A DNA stretch of 64,000 nt from positions 1,798,001 to 1,862,000 of the forward strand of contig ML058447.1 of assembly GCA_003013855.2 (NCBI GenBank), given 5' to 3'. The stretch comes from Liriodendron chinense. Its lineage: Eukaryota; Streptophyta; Magnoliopsida; Magnoliales; Magnoliaceae. A program made the translations under genes and the position numbers. The notes beneath the pieces are model-generated. The model did no database searches. It was given only the letters and a program-made list of their open reading frames with translations, and was not told the origin of the DNA. Below are positions 21,234-33,527 of this stretch, one piece after another; within the stretch, counting starts at the first letter, position 1, and each line of letters begins with the position of its first letter.

Positions 21234-24200
21234 TTATTTATTGATTGACTACAATTTTTATATTTATTTATACTGTTTTTTTCGACAATGCTCTTCAAAA
21301 AGAAAGACATTTTTTTTTTGACAACACATGGTTAGGCCTCTATAAAATAAAAACTCATTATGTATAGTAGTTTTCTTTTTTTTTTTGCAATATTTTGATT
21401 CCTGCATGTGTAAGTTAACATGTGTCTTTTAACATTTCCTGTAGTTTCACTGAAAAATTTCACCCTTTTCCCAATATTTCCTTTAGCAATATTTTTCCTA
21501 GTATTGGCAATAATACCAGTGATACCAATACATGTTCCCTGGTCATTGATACATCTAACGATACCAATACTGTGAACACTGCTCCTATACATGATAAGAA
21601 TTCTCTGGCACAAGAAATAAGGTGATTTTGTCTAATGAATTTGAGGATGCCACTTGCTATCCAAACAGGCACCCCATTTTTGGAATCCTATTTCCTACGG
21701 TGACCATTGAAATTATCATCGGGTAATCATTATGTTGTCCATGGAACCCAAACAGAATCCACGTATGCAAACACGATCCAAACATGCCCTTAGCTTTGTT
21801 TCGTGATAACAGCATGAATGTATGTTATTCCCACGTGGTGAGAGAGGCTGAAGCAATAGCCGATTTGCTAGGTAGATGTGGAGCAATGGCAGGGTCTATT
21901 CCAATTGGTTCTTAGTTGCCTGTCACATAGCCTCTTTGAAGTTGGTTTCATGTCTGCACTCTTTTCCGTACAAAGGAAGGAACCTTCGCTGTTCGATAAA
22001 CAAAATGGGTTGTTCTGCAAGCTATCAAAGTGTTGAGAATGTGTGACGATTTTGTAGATGATATCTATACCGAGTTTGTGATTCCTTTTTAGCCCAGGAA
22101 GTGTGCCAGGTGTTTGTTTGGAAGTTTTAAATGGCATAAATCAGTATAAGATTTTCTGTCATGCTTCAGAGATAATATCACTGATGGTCCTGTAAGGCAA
22201 CCGAGACCAGAGGACATTAAGTGTTAACATAAGGAGAGTCTGAAGTTGGCGATTGGTGTCACAAAAATCATGTGTTAGGCTTTGAGGATTCCTATTTCTT
22301 ACCCAGCTTGGCTCTTTTCTAAAAATTACCATTACCTTTTGGGGGGGGGGGAATTCATACCCATCTTCTTTCATCTCTATCGATGGACCAGTATTTGGTC
22401 CAATCAGAAATGATTTTTGATCATTGATGTATCTGTAATGGGCATGTGGAATCTCGTGTGAATCAGCGAGGACCACCTTGCAAGGCTAAATACTCCCGGG
22501 TGACTGATAGTGGAGTAGTACTGTGAGGGAAAGGTGAAAGGAACCCCCATCAGGGAGTGAAATAGAATGTGAGAAAACATGCTTAGTACCCTTTTTCCAT
22601 AAAAAAAAAAAAAAATGTTCACCACCTTTTGATGATCGTCTATTAAAGGATGGACGATTACTTTTAGACCCTGCACCTGTTCCTGCTTCATGGCACTTCT
22701 GGTAACTCAACTTGTATAGATGTTTTAACCTTCTCTTATTATAAGTGCTACTCCGCAGCTAGCATTGTAAGGAAGGATTACAAATCCGTTTCAGTCCACT
22801 GTATCAGTCCCTGTGGAAACTGGGTCATATTGGGCCATTACAGACAGGCTGATACAACCACATCATTCATGGACAAAACCTAACCCCTGGTTGTGAATGC
22901 ATGAACAAAATCTGAATAGTACATATTTTAATGGTGGTAAAATTTATTAAAACTATAAAAAGGAAGATGAGTATGCCAAATACAAAGATCGGGACAAAAC
23001 CAGTGTGTCCCTCTCGTCACTCCCTCTCCAGCTAATGTACAGGTCTTCTCATTGGTTTCTCCACAAGCTCAGGAAAAATGGGCTTCTAAGATACTGCTAC
23101 TTTCATTTCTGAAATAAAACAATGAATCTAAGCAGATTTCAAATCTGAATAACACCCTTCTTTTTGGTCGGGTTGGATACCTTGGGAGTTGTTTCAATTG
23201 GGATTCATGTTTCTGCATCAGGGCTCAGATGACGTGTTATGTTAAAATGCTGATAACATAGGTCCTAAAAAACATATTTTGACAGTCCCTTTTTTCCTCG
23301 TAAATGCTGTTTCACTTGTTTCAGCTATTTTAATGACTGATGGTAGATGTATTTCTAACAGTTCTTCTTTTACTCCAGTCTATAACCTCTTCTTTCTCAT
23401 TATCATCAAATGCTTCTTTTTTCCCTATCTTGGTCGGTGCCCTCGTTAGGATTTTGCTTTGTACTGTTTTAATTGGGAGACTGGGCTATTTTTACATTTA
23501 TTCTATAATGTTTCCTCAGGCTACAATTTATGGAGGCATCATGGATTAGTTTAGAATCCCCAGTACTCCCATAAGTAGATTACCTAATGATTGTTCATTG
23601 TGCAGATACTTTTCATGAAGTGAAGAGCAAACGAGAAAAGAAAAAGGAGGTGAGTGCTTTTGTTAAATGTCTACTGTTTCCACTAGTTTGTTCAAGTTCA
23701 TTCCTGAGCTTTAATTGCCATTAAAAAAAAAAAAAGAATCGTAAGTTTCAATAGATTTCAACATTAGGCTGCCACTGCTTGTTTTCTCTATTTATTTTGT
23801 CTGCAACTGCAAAATAGAGTATGTTTCATATCTTTTGTTTGATCATTTACATAGCTATTACTTGGTTCCTTTACCAGCTTACAGTTGCTTTAACTAGGAA
23901 CATAATTCTAACCTCTACAAAATACCTCTCAGCTTTCAGCGCATGTGAATCTTTTGTCAGTTTACATTGCTTTCGATAATGAGTCTACTATTTTCTATCC
24001 TCTCATTGTGCCAGATAAAGGGGAGCACAGAATCTCGGCCTCGAGGTGTTGGTAGTACTCCAAATCGTGGAGGTAGGGGTGGTGCCGACCGTAATGTTGG
24101 GCATAGTGGCTACACCCAATTCAGCTCTAGTGGTATGCAAATGTGATCATGAAATCTTGTCCTATATATGCATTTTAGTTAAAATTGAATTTGTTTTCTA

Positions 24201-27200
24201 CAGTAGGCATTCTATTTAGCAAACCCTGCTTATGCATTCTGTCAGACTCTGGAGTTATGCGTGGAAAACCTGTATACAAGAAGGAAAATGGAGTGAATAG
24301 CATTCCGAGTTCATCTTCTGCATCTGGTGGAAATAATAATAATCGCAATTCTACATCTCTGAGGTCAGTACAGTCGCAACTTCAAGTGAAATGTTTCTTA
24401 TAGTCCTGAGTCTGAATGACATTTGGTGTTTTATTTCTCCAAAACAAAAAAAAAAAAGTGGAAAAAAGGAGGAGGATTTTGAGTTCAACTCTAATGAATG
24501 AGTTTCGCCTTCAATTATTATATTCAGCACTACCTGTCTTCCAATTGATTCCGGTTTTCTTTCATTCTGAATCTTGTAACTCATGCCTCTTGTGCTTAAT
24601 TGGTGCAGTGCATACAGTCAGCATACATGCATGCGGTTCTTCATATACTAGTGTGGAAGTCGTTCCTTTCTTTTTCCTTACTGTTTTAGTGCTTGATTTT
24701 GTATACGGTTATCCTCTATCTTTTGTTACCTTTTGGTGCAAAACTATACATGTCTCTGCTTGACATGTTTGTATGCATGCTGTTTTGAATATATTTGTGG
24801 AAGTCATTCCTTTTTTTTTTCTTTTTCTTTTTTCCTTTTCCATTTTAGTGCTTGATTTTGTATTGAAGTGTTACCCTATTTTTCTGTACCTTTTGGTGCA
24901 AAACTATACATGGCTCTGCTTGATGTGTACCCTCAGTATGTTAATTTCTTACCTGTATCTATCTCAGGTATGAGTTACTTCACAAGCCTCTGTTGTAAAG
25001 GCAAGCCAGGTGTGCACCAAGGCACATGCCTAAGGTGTTTGGGCCACCTTCTGCCATGCTTGTGCCCCAAGTGAGGCACTATCTCTAGGCAAGTGCCTAG
25101 CACCTGGTGTAGGCACGCCTGCTTACAACACTGAGAAATGATATGAGGTTCTTAAGGATATTTTTTGTGTTTCAGAACGAGGATATTTTGTGTATTGAAT
25201 ATGATTGACTTAAAATTGGAATGGTTTGTGGATTGATAGGAACGTGCGATTAGATAGATGCAAGTTACCAAGTTTTGGAAGTTTGAAACTTTCTAATCGT
25301 CCAAAATATGTAATTACTTTACAATTAGTTCCATTTCATTGTGTTAAAATTAGTTTTACAGTTAAAACTATTAAAAAAATCAATATGTATCTAGATGAAA
25401 TGTGTTATGATATAAGATAAATTCTCATCATCTAAGCCTTATACCAACTAATTGGGTTGGCTATATTAATGTTTTTCCTGTCTTTCCACTCTATCAAGGG
25501 CCATGACTTCAGTTTAACCAGTAGGTCATCAAATCTTTTCTTACTACGTCTACCATGGCCTTTTGGGCCTTCCCCTTGCCCTTTTAGAGCCGTCGATATG
25601 TACCCACTCCTAACTGGTGCAATTCTTGGTCTCTGTTGCACATGGTCAAACCATCTAAGTTTACTCTCCCTCTTCTTATTTCCTGTTGGTGCTACTATTA
25701 AATTCCCTTGAATGTACTCATTTCTTATTCTATCCTTGTCTTGCCACTCATCCACCTCAAAATCCTCATTTCAGCCATACTGAACAAGTTTTCCTTAACT
25801 GGCCAACCATTCCATCCCACGAAGCATGGCTGGTCGTATAGTCATCCTATAAAATTTCCCTTTCAGTTTGAGTGGTTCACAACAGTCACATAAACTCCAG
25901 AGGCACATCTCCATTTCTTCCTGCTTGAATTCTACAGGCAACATCCTTCTCAATCTCTCTACCCTCATGAATCCTTTTTTTTTTTTTTTTTTTGAAGAGC
26001 TACTCTCATGCATCCTTATCCACACAAGATATCGAAGTACATTTTGGGAAACTTCTTGGTCAGCAATCTCACTCTTTTCTCATTCCCACTCCTATTTTTA
26101 CTAAAATTGTGCTCCCTATACTCCATTTTAGTCCGACTAATTTTGAATCCTTTAGATTCTAAAGCACCCCTCCACGAATCTAGCTCTGTGTTTTCGCCCT
26201 CCCTCGTCTACAAACAAAACTATGTCATCTACAAACAACACACACCATGGGATCTCTTCCTGCAATTGGCTCGTTAACTCATCCATAACCAATGCGTATG
26301 GGCTCAATGCAGACCCCTAGTGCAGGCCTACAGTAATTGGGAACTCGTCTCTCCATTATTGGTCTTCACATTTGTTATTGGCTTACTGCTCTCTCATAGT
26401 GTGATAAAAAAACCGCCTGGATTCTCCTGGCACATGCCTGGGTGTTGCAGATGCACTTGTGCCTGGCATGTTCCAAGTGCCTTCAACTACATTTTTTTTT
26501 ATTAAGTTGGCTCATATGTTTGGTTGCTACTTGATTGCTGACATGCTTTTTAATTACTTTTTGCAGCGACTCTACTTCCACAGAAAATTCAGCACAGATG
26601 ATCGGCACAGCTGAGTGCATCTTTGTGTCCTCACAACCTTCATCAGGATTGCAACCTGCTTGGTCAAGGGTCCCGGGACAGCTTTCAATGGCTGACATTG
26701 TGAAGATGGGTAGGCCTCACGGCAAAGTGTCCAGCGTACCCATTTCTGCCACTGAGACTTCCTACTCACCTCATAATTCAGTTATGTTGAGCACATCACA
26801 GCGCAGTGTTAAACATCCCCATTATTCCACCCCCACGCCACCAGAAGATCCTACTTTCAAGGGTTCAGAAATAATTCAAGAACCAAGCATGGCTTTAAGT
26901 CAGCATATCTCCTATGACGACTGGCCCTTGGTTGAGCAGTCGCCAGCTGCAAGTGGGTCATCTGTCGCAGAACCATCTGCTACTTCTGCTCTTTATGGTG
27001 ATTCATCTTTGCATCAAAATCCTCTGGAGGAAAATGTTACTATTGAGAATCTAACAGCAAACTGCATTGGATTTGCTTCTGCATCTGACAGACAAATACC
27101 TGTGGATAATTCTGGAGGGGAATCTCATCTTCATGACATTTCATTAAAAGATAAGAGTTCCTACCAGACTCAGAGACTTGCATCTGAGCATCAAGAAGGT

Positions 27201-30200
27201 AATCTTTGATATCTTAATTGAATTATGATTTTTCCTATCCTAGGCCATGGGCAATAATCGTGTGGGCATTGCATTCAAACTGGAATGGAAAAAATGATGA
27301 CTTGAGTGGGTTTACTGTTCTGAATGTTATGAAACTTTCTGACCTTGTTATTGATGTAATTTCCTAATGAAGACATAGATGCAGTTACAATGTGGTTGTG
27401 TATTTAAGATATCTTCAATGCACATAATAAATTCATCGAAAGTTACAAGTTGCATCTCTCTCTCAATCTTACTGAAAAAAAAACACTTATGAATTAGGAA
27501 ACTACCTCAAACAATTAAAACTAAATTGAAGTAGGAAACTACATTAAACAATTAAAACTAAATTCTTATCCTACTAAACCCATAAAACAACAAAGTGGAA
27601 ACCGTACATCTAACCCTGTGGGCTGTAACTAAACTTACACCCTTAAAATAATGTTGATGCATCATTCCATAAACTAACATTACAAAAATGTACCTCTTAT
27701 TGAGCAGATGTCTTATGATTTTGCAAAAATCAGAGACAAGCATGGGGTTATAACGATCCAATTGCCTCTGTGTTGAAGTTATTGAGTTGACTGAGGTGGT
27801 GGTTGGTTTTGTCCACATACCTGTTGCAGTTTGAATTTTTGTACTTGATCAATTGGAACTATGCATTTGTTCCTGTTCTGAATATTCTTTAAACTTTAGA
27901 GGGCAGCAGTGGAGTAAAATTCTTGAAACTGATTAGATTATTCATTTGAAATCATACTGACTTCCATTCCAACTTTTGCTGGTGGTTGTGAATTTTTTTT
28001 AAAAAGGTACTTCTTTATTGCGTTAGTCATGCAACTCACACACCCTGTTAGTGCTGCAACTCACCCACACAGTTAATCACACAAAGCACCCACTGGGGAT
28101 GTTAGCATGTCTCAAACCTGAGACCTACGGCTGGAGAGGCCGCGGCATGTCAACCAGCCCGGATAACAGGCAGGAGACTGGTGGTTGTGAAATTTAAAAC
28201 TTCTTTATTACTACATGGGAAAAAGATGAATCTTTTCTGCCATCTTAACTTCTGGATGTTTGTTGATTTCTTTCCAGGAATTGTGGGCTGCTCAAATGTA
28301 GCTGTTCTAGAATATTCTGCACCTTCTTCAGTTGAGGATGTCAGTGTTGCAGTAAGGTCAGTTGCTGCAAGCTTGCAGCAGCTGAGCTTCCATAAGGAAG
28401 AGCTGGGTGCACCACATTTGGAGAATAACCCAGCAGTCATAATTCCAGATCATCTGCAGATCCCAACTGCAGACTGCTCACATTTGAGCTTTGGTAGCTT
28501 CAGGTCTGGTATTAGTGCCACATTTTCTGGATCATTTGCATTGAAGACCTCAAAGAGTACTGTGGAAGAAACCTCTTTAGTAGCTGATGCTTCATCTGTC
28601 GAACACCCAGATACAAGGCATATCTTAGCTGATGCTTTATCTGTCGAACACCCAGATACAAGGCATGTCTTCAGTCACTTCAACTGTAAATGCACTTGTC
28701 AGTCTGATGTTTTATATATTGATTATTTGTTTGTATGTCTCATTCCTGGCAGAAATCCTGAATATTACGACAGTCAGCAAGTGACATCTGCATCAAATGA
28801 GAACATTGATTCCCCTTTGTCTTCACAGCCTGAGGTTATAAAACATGATACTGCTGCAGAAGCAGCACATGGGCATCAGTATCCTTTCCCATCTTCCTTG
28901 CCTGGCTATGCATTCGAAAACGCTACAGAAATGAATGCTGCAACATACTCCTATGCACAAACAAGCTCCCAGTTGCAGAACCGTACTCTGTTTTCCGGTG
29001 AAATGGTAATGTACTATTCCATGGCTTGGGTTACACTCTTCTTTTTTACCCGAATTGAATATTAATAGGCACTTGCTAATTCATCTCTCTGAAGTCTGAG
29101 CACGTAATTTTTTATGCTCAAGCACTGTTGTGTGCTTGACATGCACAAACCAAATATTGTGGGGATAACTGGTGGAAAATTTGAATAATCTGGGGATAAT
29201 TTGGTGAGGAAGTTTTATTTGAATTCAGTGGTAAGAAGCCTCTAGATTCAGCTTTATCGATTGAGCTTCTGAGATTTCTGTTCTTCTGATTATTGCATTT
29301 AAGCGTGATTCTGGACATTTCTTGTAACATGTCTTAGCTCAATGACTAAAGCTAGGGGTCTATAAAACAACTCTTTGTAAAACTGGCATTCCAGAGATTT
29401 TCTTTTACATAAATTGGAATGATGTAATGAGCCTGACATCACATCTTGGTGCACAGCAAGCATACACAAATCCCCTACCAAGTCATCGGTTGGCGTCAAC
29501 AGTTCATCCAGTGCGAGAATCTGATCTTCCCCACTCACCATTCTCTTCAACACAATCAATGCCCACAAAACATAGCAGCAGAGTATCTTCCATCAGCAGT
29601 CCGACCCTTTCCATGCCAGAAGTATGTAGCTCCAATACAACGTCTTTGGATTTCAGTTACTATGCTTGCAATGGGTTGTTTTGGTTCGGTATCGTTAAAT
29701 GCGTGAGTTGATTTAGTTCTAACAATGGGTGTCCTTGCTGAAACTTTAATCTTGAAAAGTTCCGTGAAAGTTAACAAAACTCAGCTGGCTTGGGCTATTC
29801 ACCAAGGGATTTTGGTGATCAGTTCAGAGAAATGATAAGGAGGTTCACGTGAAGACTGAGGGTCTTCATGGCATACATTTGTGAGATCTGGACCATTCAT
29901 CATGTAGGCCCACTGTGAGTGTTCCCTAGCTATTAAACAGGCCTTCCGCTCATCAGGTGCATCACAAGTGCTTTGAATGAACATACCTACCCCCCCCCCC
30001 CCCCCCCCTCTAACTGCCCATTTTGTTTATACTCTCCCCCACCTAATGAGTGGTCTGTCTTGATTTTTGGGCCGGAGCATATTCAAGGGCCCACCTGATG
30101 AATGACCCAGATCTTTGTGTGAATGATCTTCACATTTCACTATTTGTTTCAGTCAGACATGTGTGGCCCACCTGATGAGTGGTGGTAGGACTCTTGATGA

Positions 30201-31276
30201 ATGATCCAGATCTCAAACTTGTGCCACAAATCTTCTGTTCAATCTGTCTTTTGGTGAATGACCTTGGCATTTCTTTATCATTACTTAGTAATGATTGGCT
30301 CCGGCACCCAGGTAATTGGGTTTGAAGTTAAAGGGTTTATTATCATCATTATTATTATTCCTACAATGGGGAAGAAGTAGACCACACAAAATGTTACGAA
30401 CTATATTGAGCTACTGTTCTCACAATCGTCTGATATGTGCAGGCTGTGAGCCCAACTGTCTTCTCCATGCCTCAGCCAATGCAACGGACCATGCCAGGAA
30501 CCAGCATTCCAACGGGTCCTGCACTACCTCAACATCTACCCTTGCACTCTTACACCCAACCAGCTCTTCCTTTAGGACATTTTGCCGACATGTTTGGCTA
30601 CCCGTTCCTGCCTCAGAACTACACATATCTACCTTCTGCTTTCCAACAGGCATATGCTGCTGGCAACAGCAGTTACCATCAGTCTCCAGCAGCACTGCCA
30701 CAATATAAAAACACTGTTTCTATCAACAGTTTACCTCAATCAGCCGCTATAGCTGCTGGTTATGGAGGGTTTGGAAGTTCAACTAACATTCCTGGAAACT
30801 CCACACTGAATCCTTCAAATACCCTTCCAAGCACTTCAGTCAGCTATGAAGATCTTATAGGCTCTCAGTACAAAGACAGCAACCATCACATCCCTCAGCA
30901 GGTAGTAATGGCAACTCCGCCCATGAGTTAATCTTTAATTATATTCTATTTTCATGATTATGCGTGAACTTTTTTTGTATTTTTTATTTTTTGCCAGAAT
31001 GAAGGTTCGGCCATGTGGGTCCAGGGGCCTGGTTCCAGAACCATGTCAGCTGTTCCGGCCAGCACATATTACAGCTTGCAGGGGCAGAATCAGCATAGTG
31101 GGTTCCGACAAAGCCAGCAGACATCGCATTATGGAGCCATGGGGTTTGCAAATTTCTACCATTCTCAGACTGGAGTCTCGCAGGAACATCAGCAAACGCC
31201 TAGTGTTGGGCCCTTAAGTGCCCAACAGAGTCTCCCATCTCAGCAGTCACACCAGATCTGGCAACGCAGTTACTGA
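19671..31276 (+). CDS. GIP1-like: GBF-interacting protein 1-like, ten exons
   Basis: Plant nuclear co-factor: GIP1 binds G-box bZIP factors such as GBF3 and raises their DNA binding. Exons read from conserved peptide and splice sites: 19671-19854, 23606-23649, 24015-24132, 24246-24363, 26567-27198, 28278-28662, 28753-29005, 29457-29621, 30443-30901, 30998-31276. They sum to 2637 nt (878 residues) and phases agree at every junction. The N-terminal GIP1_N (DUF1296, UBA-like) domain is clear: 'VQSLKEIVNRPDHEIYAML' and 'CKMDPNETIHCLLSQ'. The rest is low-complexity S/Q/P-rich sequence, ending 'SHQIWQRSY' as in the family. Intron 1 (3.75 kb) and intron 4 (2.2 kb) contain transposable elements. Intron 6 uses a GC donor and is in frame if retained (see findings). 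The exon 8 acceptor (29456) is the least certain boundary. Confidence 0.88.
20450..21789. mobile_element. Harbinger-like non-autonomous element in GIP1 intron 1
   Basis: The ends GGATGTGTTTGGA and TCCAAACATGCCC are imperfect inverted repeats, bordered by TTA on both sides (20447-20449, 21790-21792). The interior has no transposase. It contains a G run at 20861-20875, a TA microsatellite at about 21198-21230, and many dyad words such as 'attatcgataccaatgata' at 20570-20830 and again at 21480-21560. Confidence 0.55.
21198..21230. repeat. (TA)n microsatellite inside the intron 1 element
   Basis: About 16 TA dinucleotides within the Harbinger-like element. Confidence 0.9.
25421..26370 (-). mobile_element. 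5'-truncated RTE-type LINE in GIP1 intron 4
   Basis: On the minus strand the C-terminal half of a reverse transcriptase is readable. First comes 'EFPITVGLH*GSALSPYAL' (with an in-frame TAG), then the catalytic box region 'VLFVDDIVLFVDEG'. A thumb/C-terminal part at 25755-25432 ('RNEYIQGNLIVAPTGNKKRE', 'SKLRWFDHVQQRP') follows. The 3' end 'aagccttataccaactaatt' with an ATGATG-type tail is typical of plant RTE LINEs. It is dead: stop codons, frameshifts and a lost 5' half. It lies antisense to the host gene. Confidence 0.8.
27991..28175 (-). mobile_element. tRNA-derived SINE (family 1, copy 2) in GIP1 intron 5
   Basis: The reverse complement shows 'gtctcaggtttgag' (B box, about 28110-28124), an A-box-like 'gggctggttgacatgcc', and the body 'gtgtgagttgcatgacta' shared with 15205-15386. 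The A-rich tail appears as the T run at about 27990-28000. It ends about 100 bp before exon 6 of the host gene. Confidence 0.7.
28573..28662 (+). repeat. 45-bp tandem duplication across a splice donor
   Basis: Two 45-bp units (28583-28627 and 28628-28672, read from 'gctgatgct') encode ADASSVEHPDTRHIL and ADALSVEHPDTRHVF. Each unit contains the same ACAAG/GCAT donor-like site (exon ends possible at 28617 or 28662). The feature span gives the approximate exonic part. Confidence 0.75.
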
Positions 31277-32764
31277 TGCTCGTGCCTCCTGATCTTTTAC
31301 GGCCTTGTGGGGAGTTGAAGAGCAGCTGATTCAAAGTGCTGTTATGGTTTGATCGAAGTGTTTACACTGGAGAGTCTGGATCCTGAGCAACTGTACATAA
31401 TTAAAGAGAACTTGGCTAGCTGCTGCCCCATGCCTTGAGGTTGTATTCTACTTTATAACTTAGGTGCTCACGTGACTCATTCAGGCTTAGTAGTTTTCCA
31501 TTGCGAGAGAAGTCTCTCCTTGGACTTGCCTCTGTAACAGTTAAATCTCACTTATCTAACCATGGTAGTATTCCAATATCCACAGACTGATTATTTGGAT
31601 TGTTCCATTTTTTTTTTCAGGGTCTCTGTAACAGTTAAATCTAAATTATCTAACATGGTAGTATTCCAATATCCACAGACAGATTATTTGGATTGTTCCA
31701 TTTTTTTCTTATATATGTTATGTTTTTGGGCTATTGCTGTTCTTGGCAATTGCTTGAAATCTTTGTTCTGCTGGCAAAAAAACTCACACTTATAGTGGAT
31801 AGCAGTTCTACAAGAAAATGGGTCTGTCTGGGTAGGAGATCCTACAAAGGCAGGTCCCATACCTCCATGCCCAATTCCCTGTACACCACTTTTATTTGCA
31901 TAAATGAAACTATGGAAGTTTCAGGAAAAAAAACTACAAATGATGCTAATTGCAATTATGCAAAGAAAAAGGCGTGAATCTGGTGTGGAGGACATGGGAC
32001 CCACTAAAATTGGGATTAACTTAATCCTGTTTATGTGGAAAACGTTGGTACTGGTATTCATGTTGTGGAATTAGCCCTCAAATAGCAGTTGCACTCCTTT
32101 CAAGTCCAACTTGATACCTACTTGCAATTTGGAACTCAAATGCTCAATACGAGTGCTAAAGAAGCTACAACTAGGCAATTCCCACTTTACTAGACAGTAA
32201 TTGGAATTCAAGTGGATAGTACATCCAAACAAATGTTGGTTTGGATGAATTTACGGCCATATAACATTGGTTTATGGTGTCTAATGATTGGCATGATAAT
32301 CACCCAACTGAATTTCTATGCTTGCAAAAGCAACATAGCTTTTATCCTCCATTGCATGAGATCATTGTTCTATTTAAGGGACCCAAACTAGAGGTGCTAT
32401 AGCTTGTTTGCAGTTGCACTGGCGTTTATATGCACTTGTGGGCCCTCCCCCAGTCATTTTCAAAGCTGGTAGCTGGATGACATCTTGCTTTGATTTTCTA
32501 ATGGTGAATTAGTTGTCTGTTGGTAAAGCCAAATAACGTGAGAGGAGTGTCTGTTGGAGGTTAGGCAATGTGAGAATTATTTTACTGTAAAAATCAAAAG
32601 GTTAGTTTTACTTAACCATCTCCTAATCTCCAATCATTCTTTTGAAATTTTGCCATACATTTATGGGCATAAATACCCTACTTAAACTCTGATCCTATCA
32701 CATTTGCTGTAAGACACGCCTCTTTTCTAGTGGGGAAAGGTTGGAAGGTGCAAGGAATACATGA
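31277..32764. other. GIP1 3' flank and AHL upstream region
   Basis: No further gene is seen. It contains the GIP1 3' UTR with a 94-bp tandem duplication at 31531-31710, then unique AT-rich sequence that should include the promoter of the AHL gene. Confidence 0.5.
31531..31710 (+). repeat. 94-bp tandem duplication in GIP1 3' flank
   Basis: 'tctgtaacagttaaatct', 'atggtagtattccaatatcc' and 'ttatttggattgttccattt' occur twice, with starts 94 bp apart (31531 and 31625). The copies differ at a few positions. Confidence 0.85.
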
Positions 32765-33527
32765 ATGGCTGGTCCAGATCTAGGAAACCCCTCTGTTAAA
32801 TACAAGACCACTGATTGCCCAGGAGATGGCAATAATAACCATAGGCCATGCAGTGAATCAAGAGCGTTGATGGTACCGAAGATGACGGCTGCAACAGCTA
32901 AGGGAGAGTCCATCAGGCGGCCACGTGGGCGGCCCGCTGGTTCAAAGAACAAGCCAAAGCCACCCATAATTATCACTCGAGAAAGTGCCAATGCACTTTG
33001 GGCCCATGCAATGGAGGTGAGGTCTGGGTGCGATGTTGGTGAGAGCATCGCTGATTTTGCAAGGAAGAAACAACGTGGGGTATGCATACTTAGTGGAAGT
33101 GGGTGTGTGATGAATGTCACCCTGCGGCAACCTGCTTCTTCCGGTGCTATCGTCACCCTTCACGGCCGATTTGAGATACTTTCCTTGTTGGGTTCTTTCT
33201 TACCTCCACCAGCGCCAGCCTGGAATCACCGGCCTCACGATCTACTTGGCAGGTGCCCAGGGGCAAATCATTGGTGGGTGTGTTGTTGGGTCGCTCATTG
33301 CATCAGGTCCTGTGGTGATCATGGCTGCATCTTTCATGAACGCCACATTTGATCGTCTTCCAATGGATGAGGATGTAGCTGCCACAAATAATCAACACCA
33401 CCCAAATCACCATCAGAAGCTTGAGGTGCCCAACTTGTATGGCCCACCATCGAACTCGATCTCCAGCGTTAGCTTGCCTCAAGAACTTTACCCTTGGTCA
33501 CCAGGGCGCCAATTTACTAGGAGCTAG
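32765..33527 (+). pseudogene. AT-hook (AHL, PPC/DUF296) gene with one-base frameshift
   Basis: Intron-less AHL gene, as in clade A of the family. AHL proteins bind AT-rich DNA through the hook, and their PPC domain forms trimers with other AHLs and transcription factors. The first frame (32765 on) has a type I AT hook 'RRPRGRPAGSKNKPKPP' near residue 53 and the start of the PPC domain ('MEVRSGCDVGESIADFARKK', 'GRFEILSLLGSFLPPPAP'). At 33218 one extra G (after codon 151) breaks the frame. The domain resumes at 33219 in another frame ('PGITGLTIYLAGAQGQ', 'VVIMAASFMNATFDRL') and runs to a stop at 33527 after a typical tail. Unread through, the protein ends with foreign sequence at 33352. Otherwise intact, so a recent pseudogene or a sequencing error are both possible. 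Confidence 0.85.

Noticed and set aside
25457..26277. Plus-strand frames in GIP1 intron 4
   Set aside because: They are antisense to a recognisable reverse transcriptase on the minus strand.
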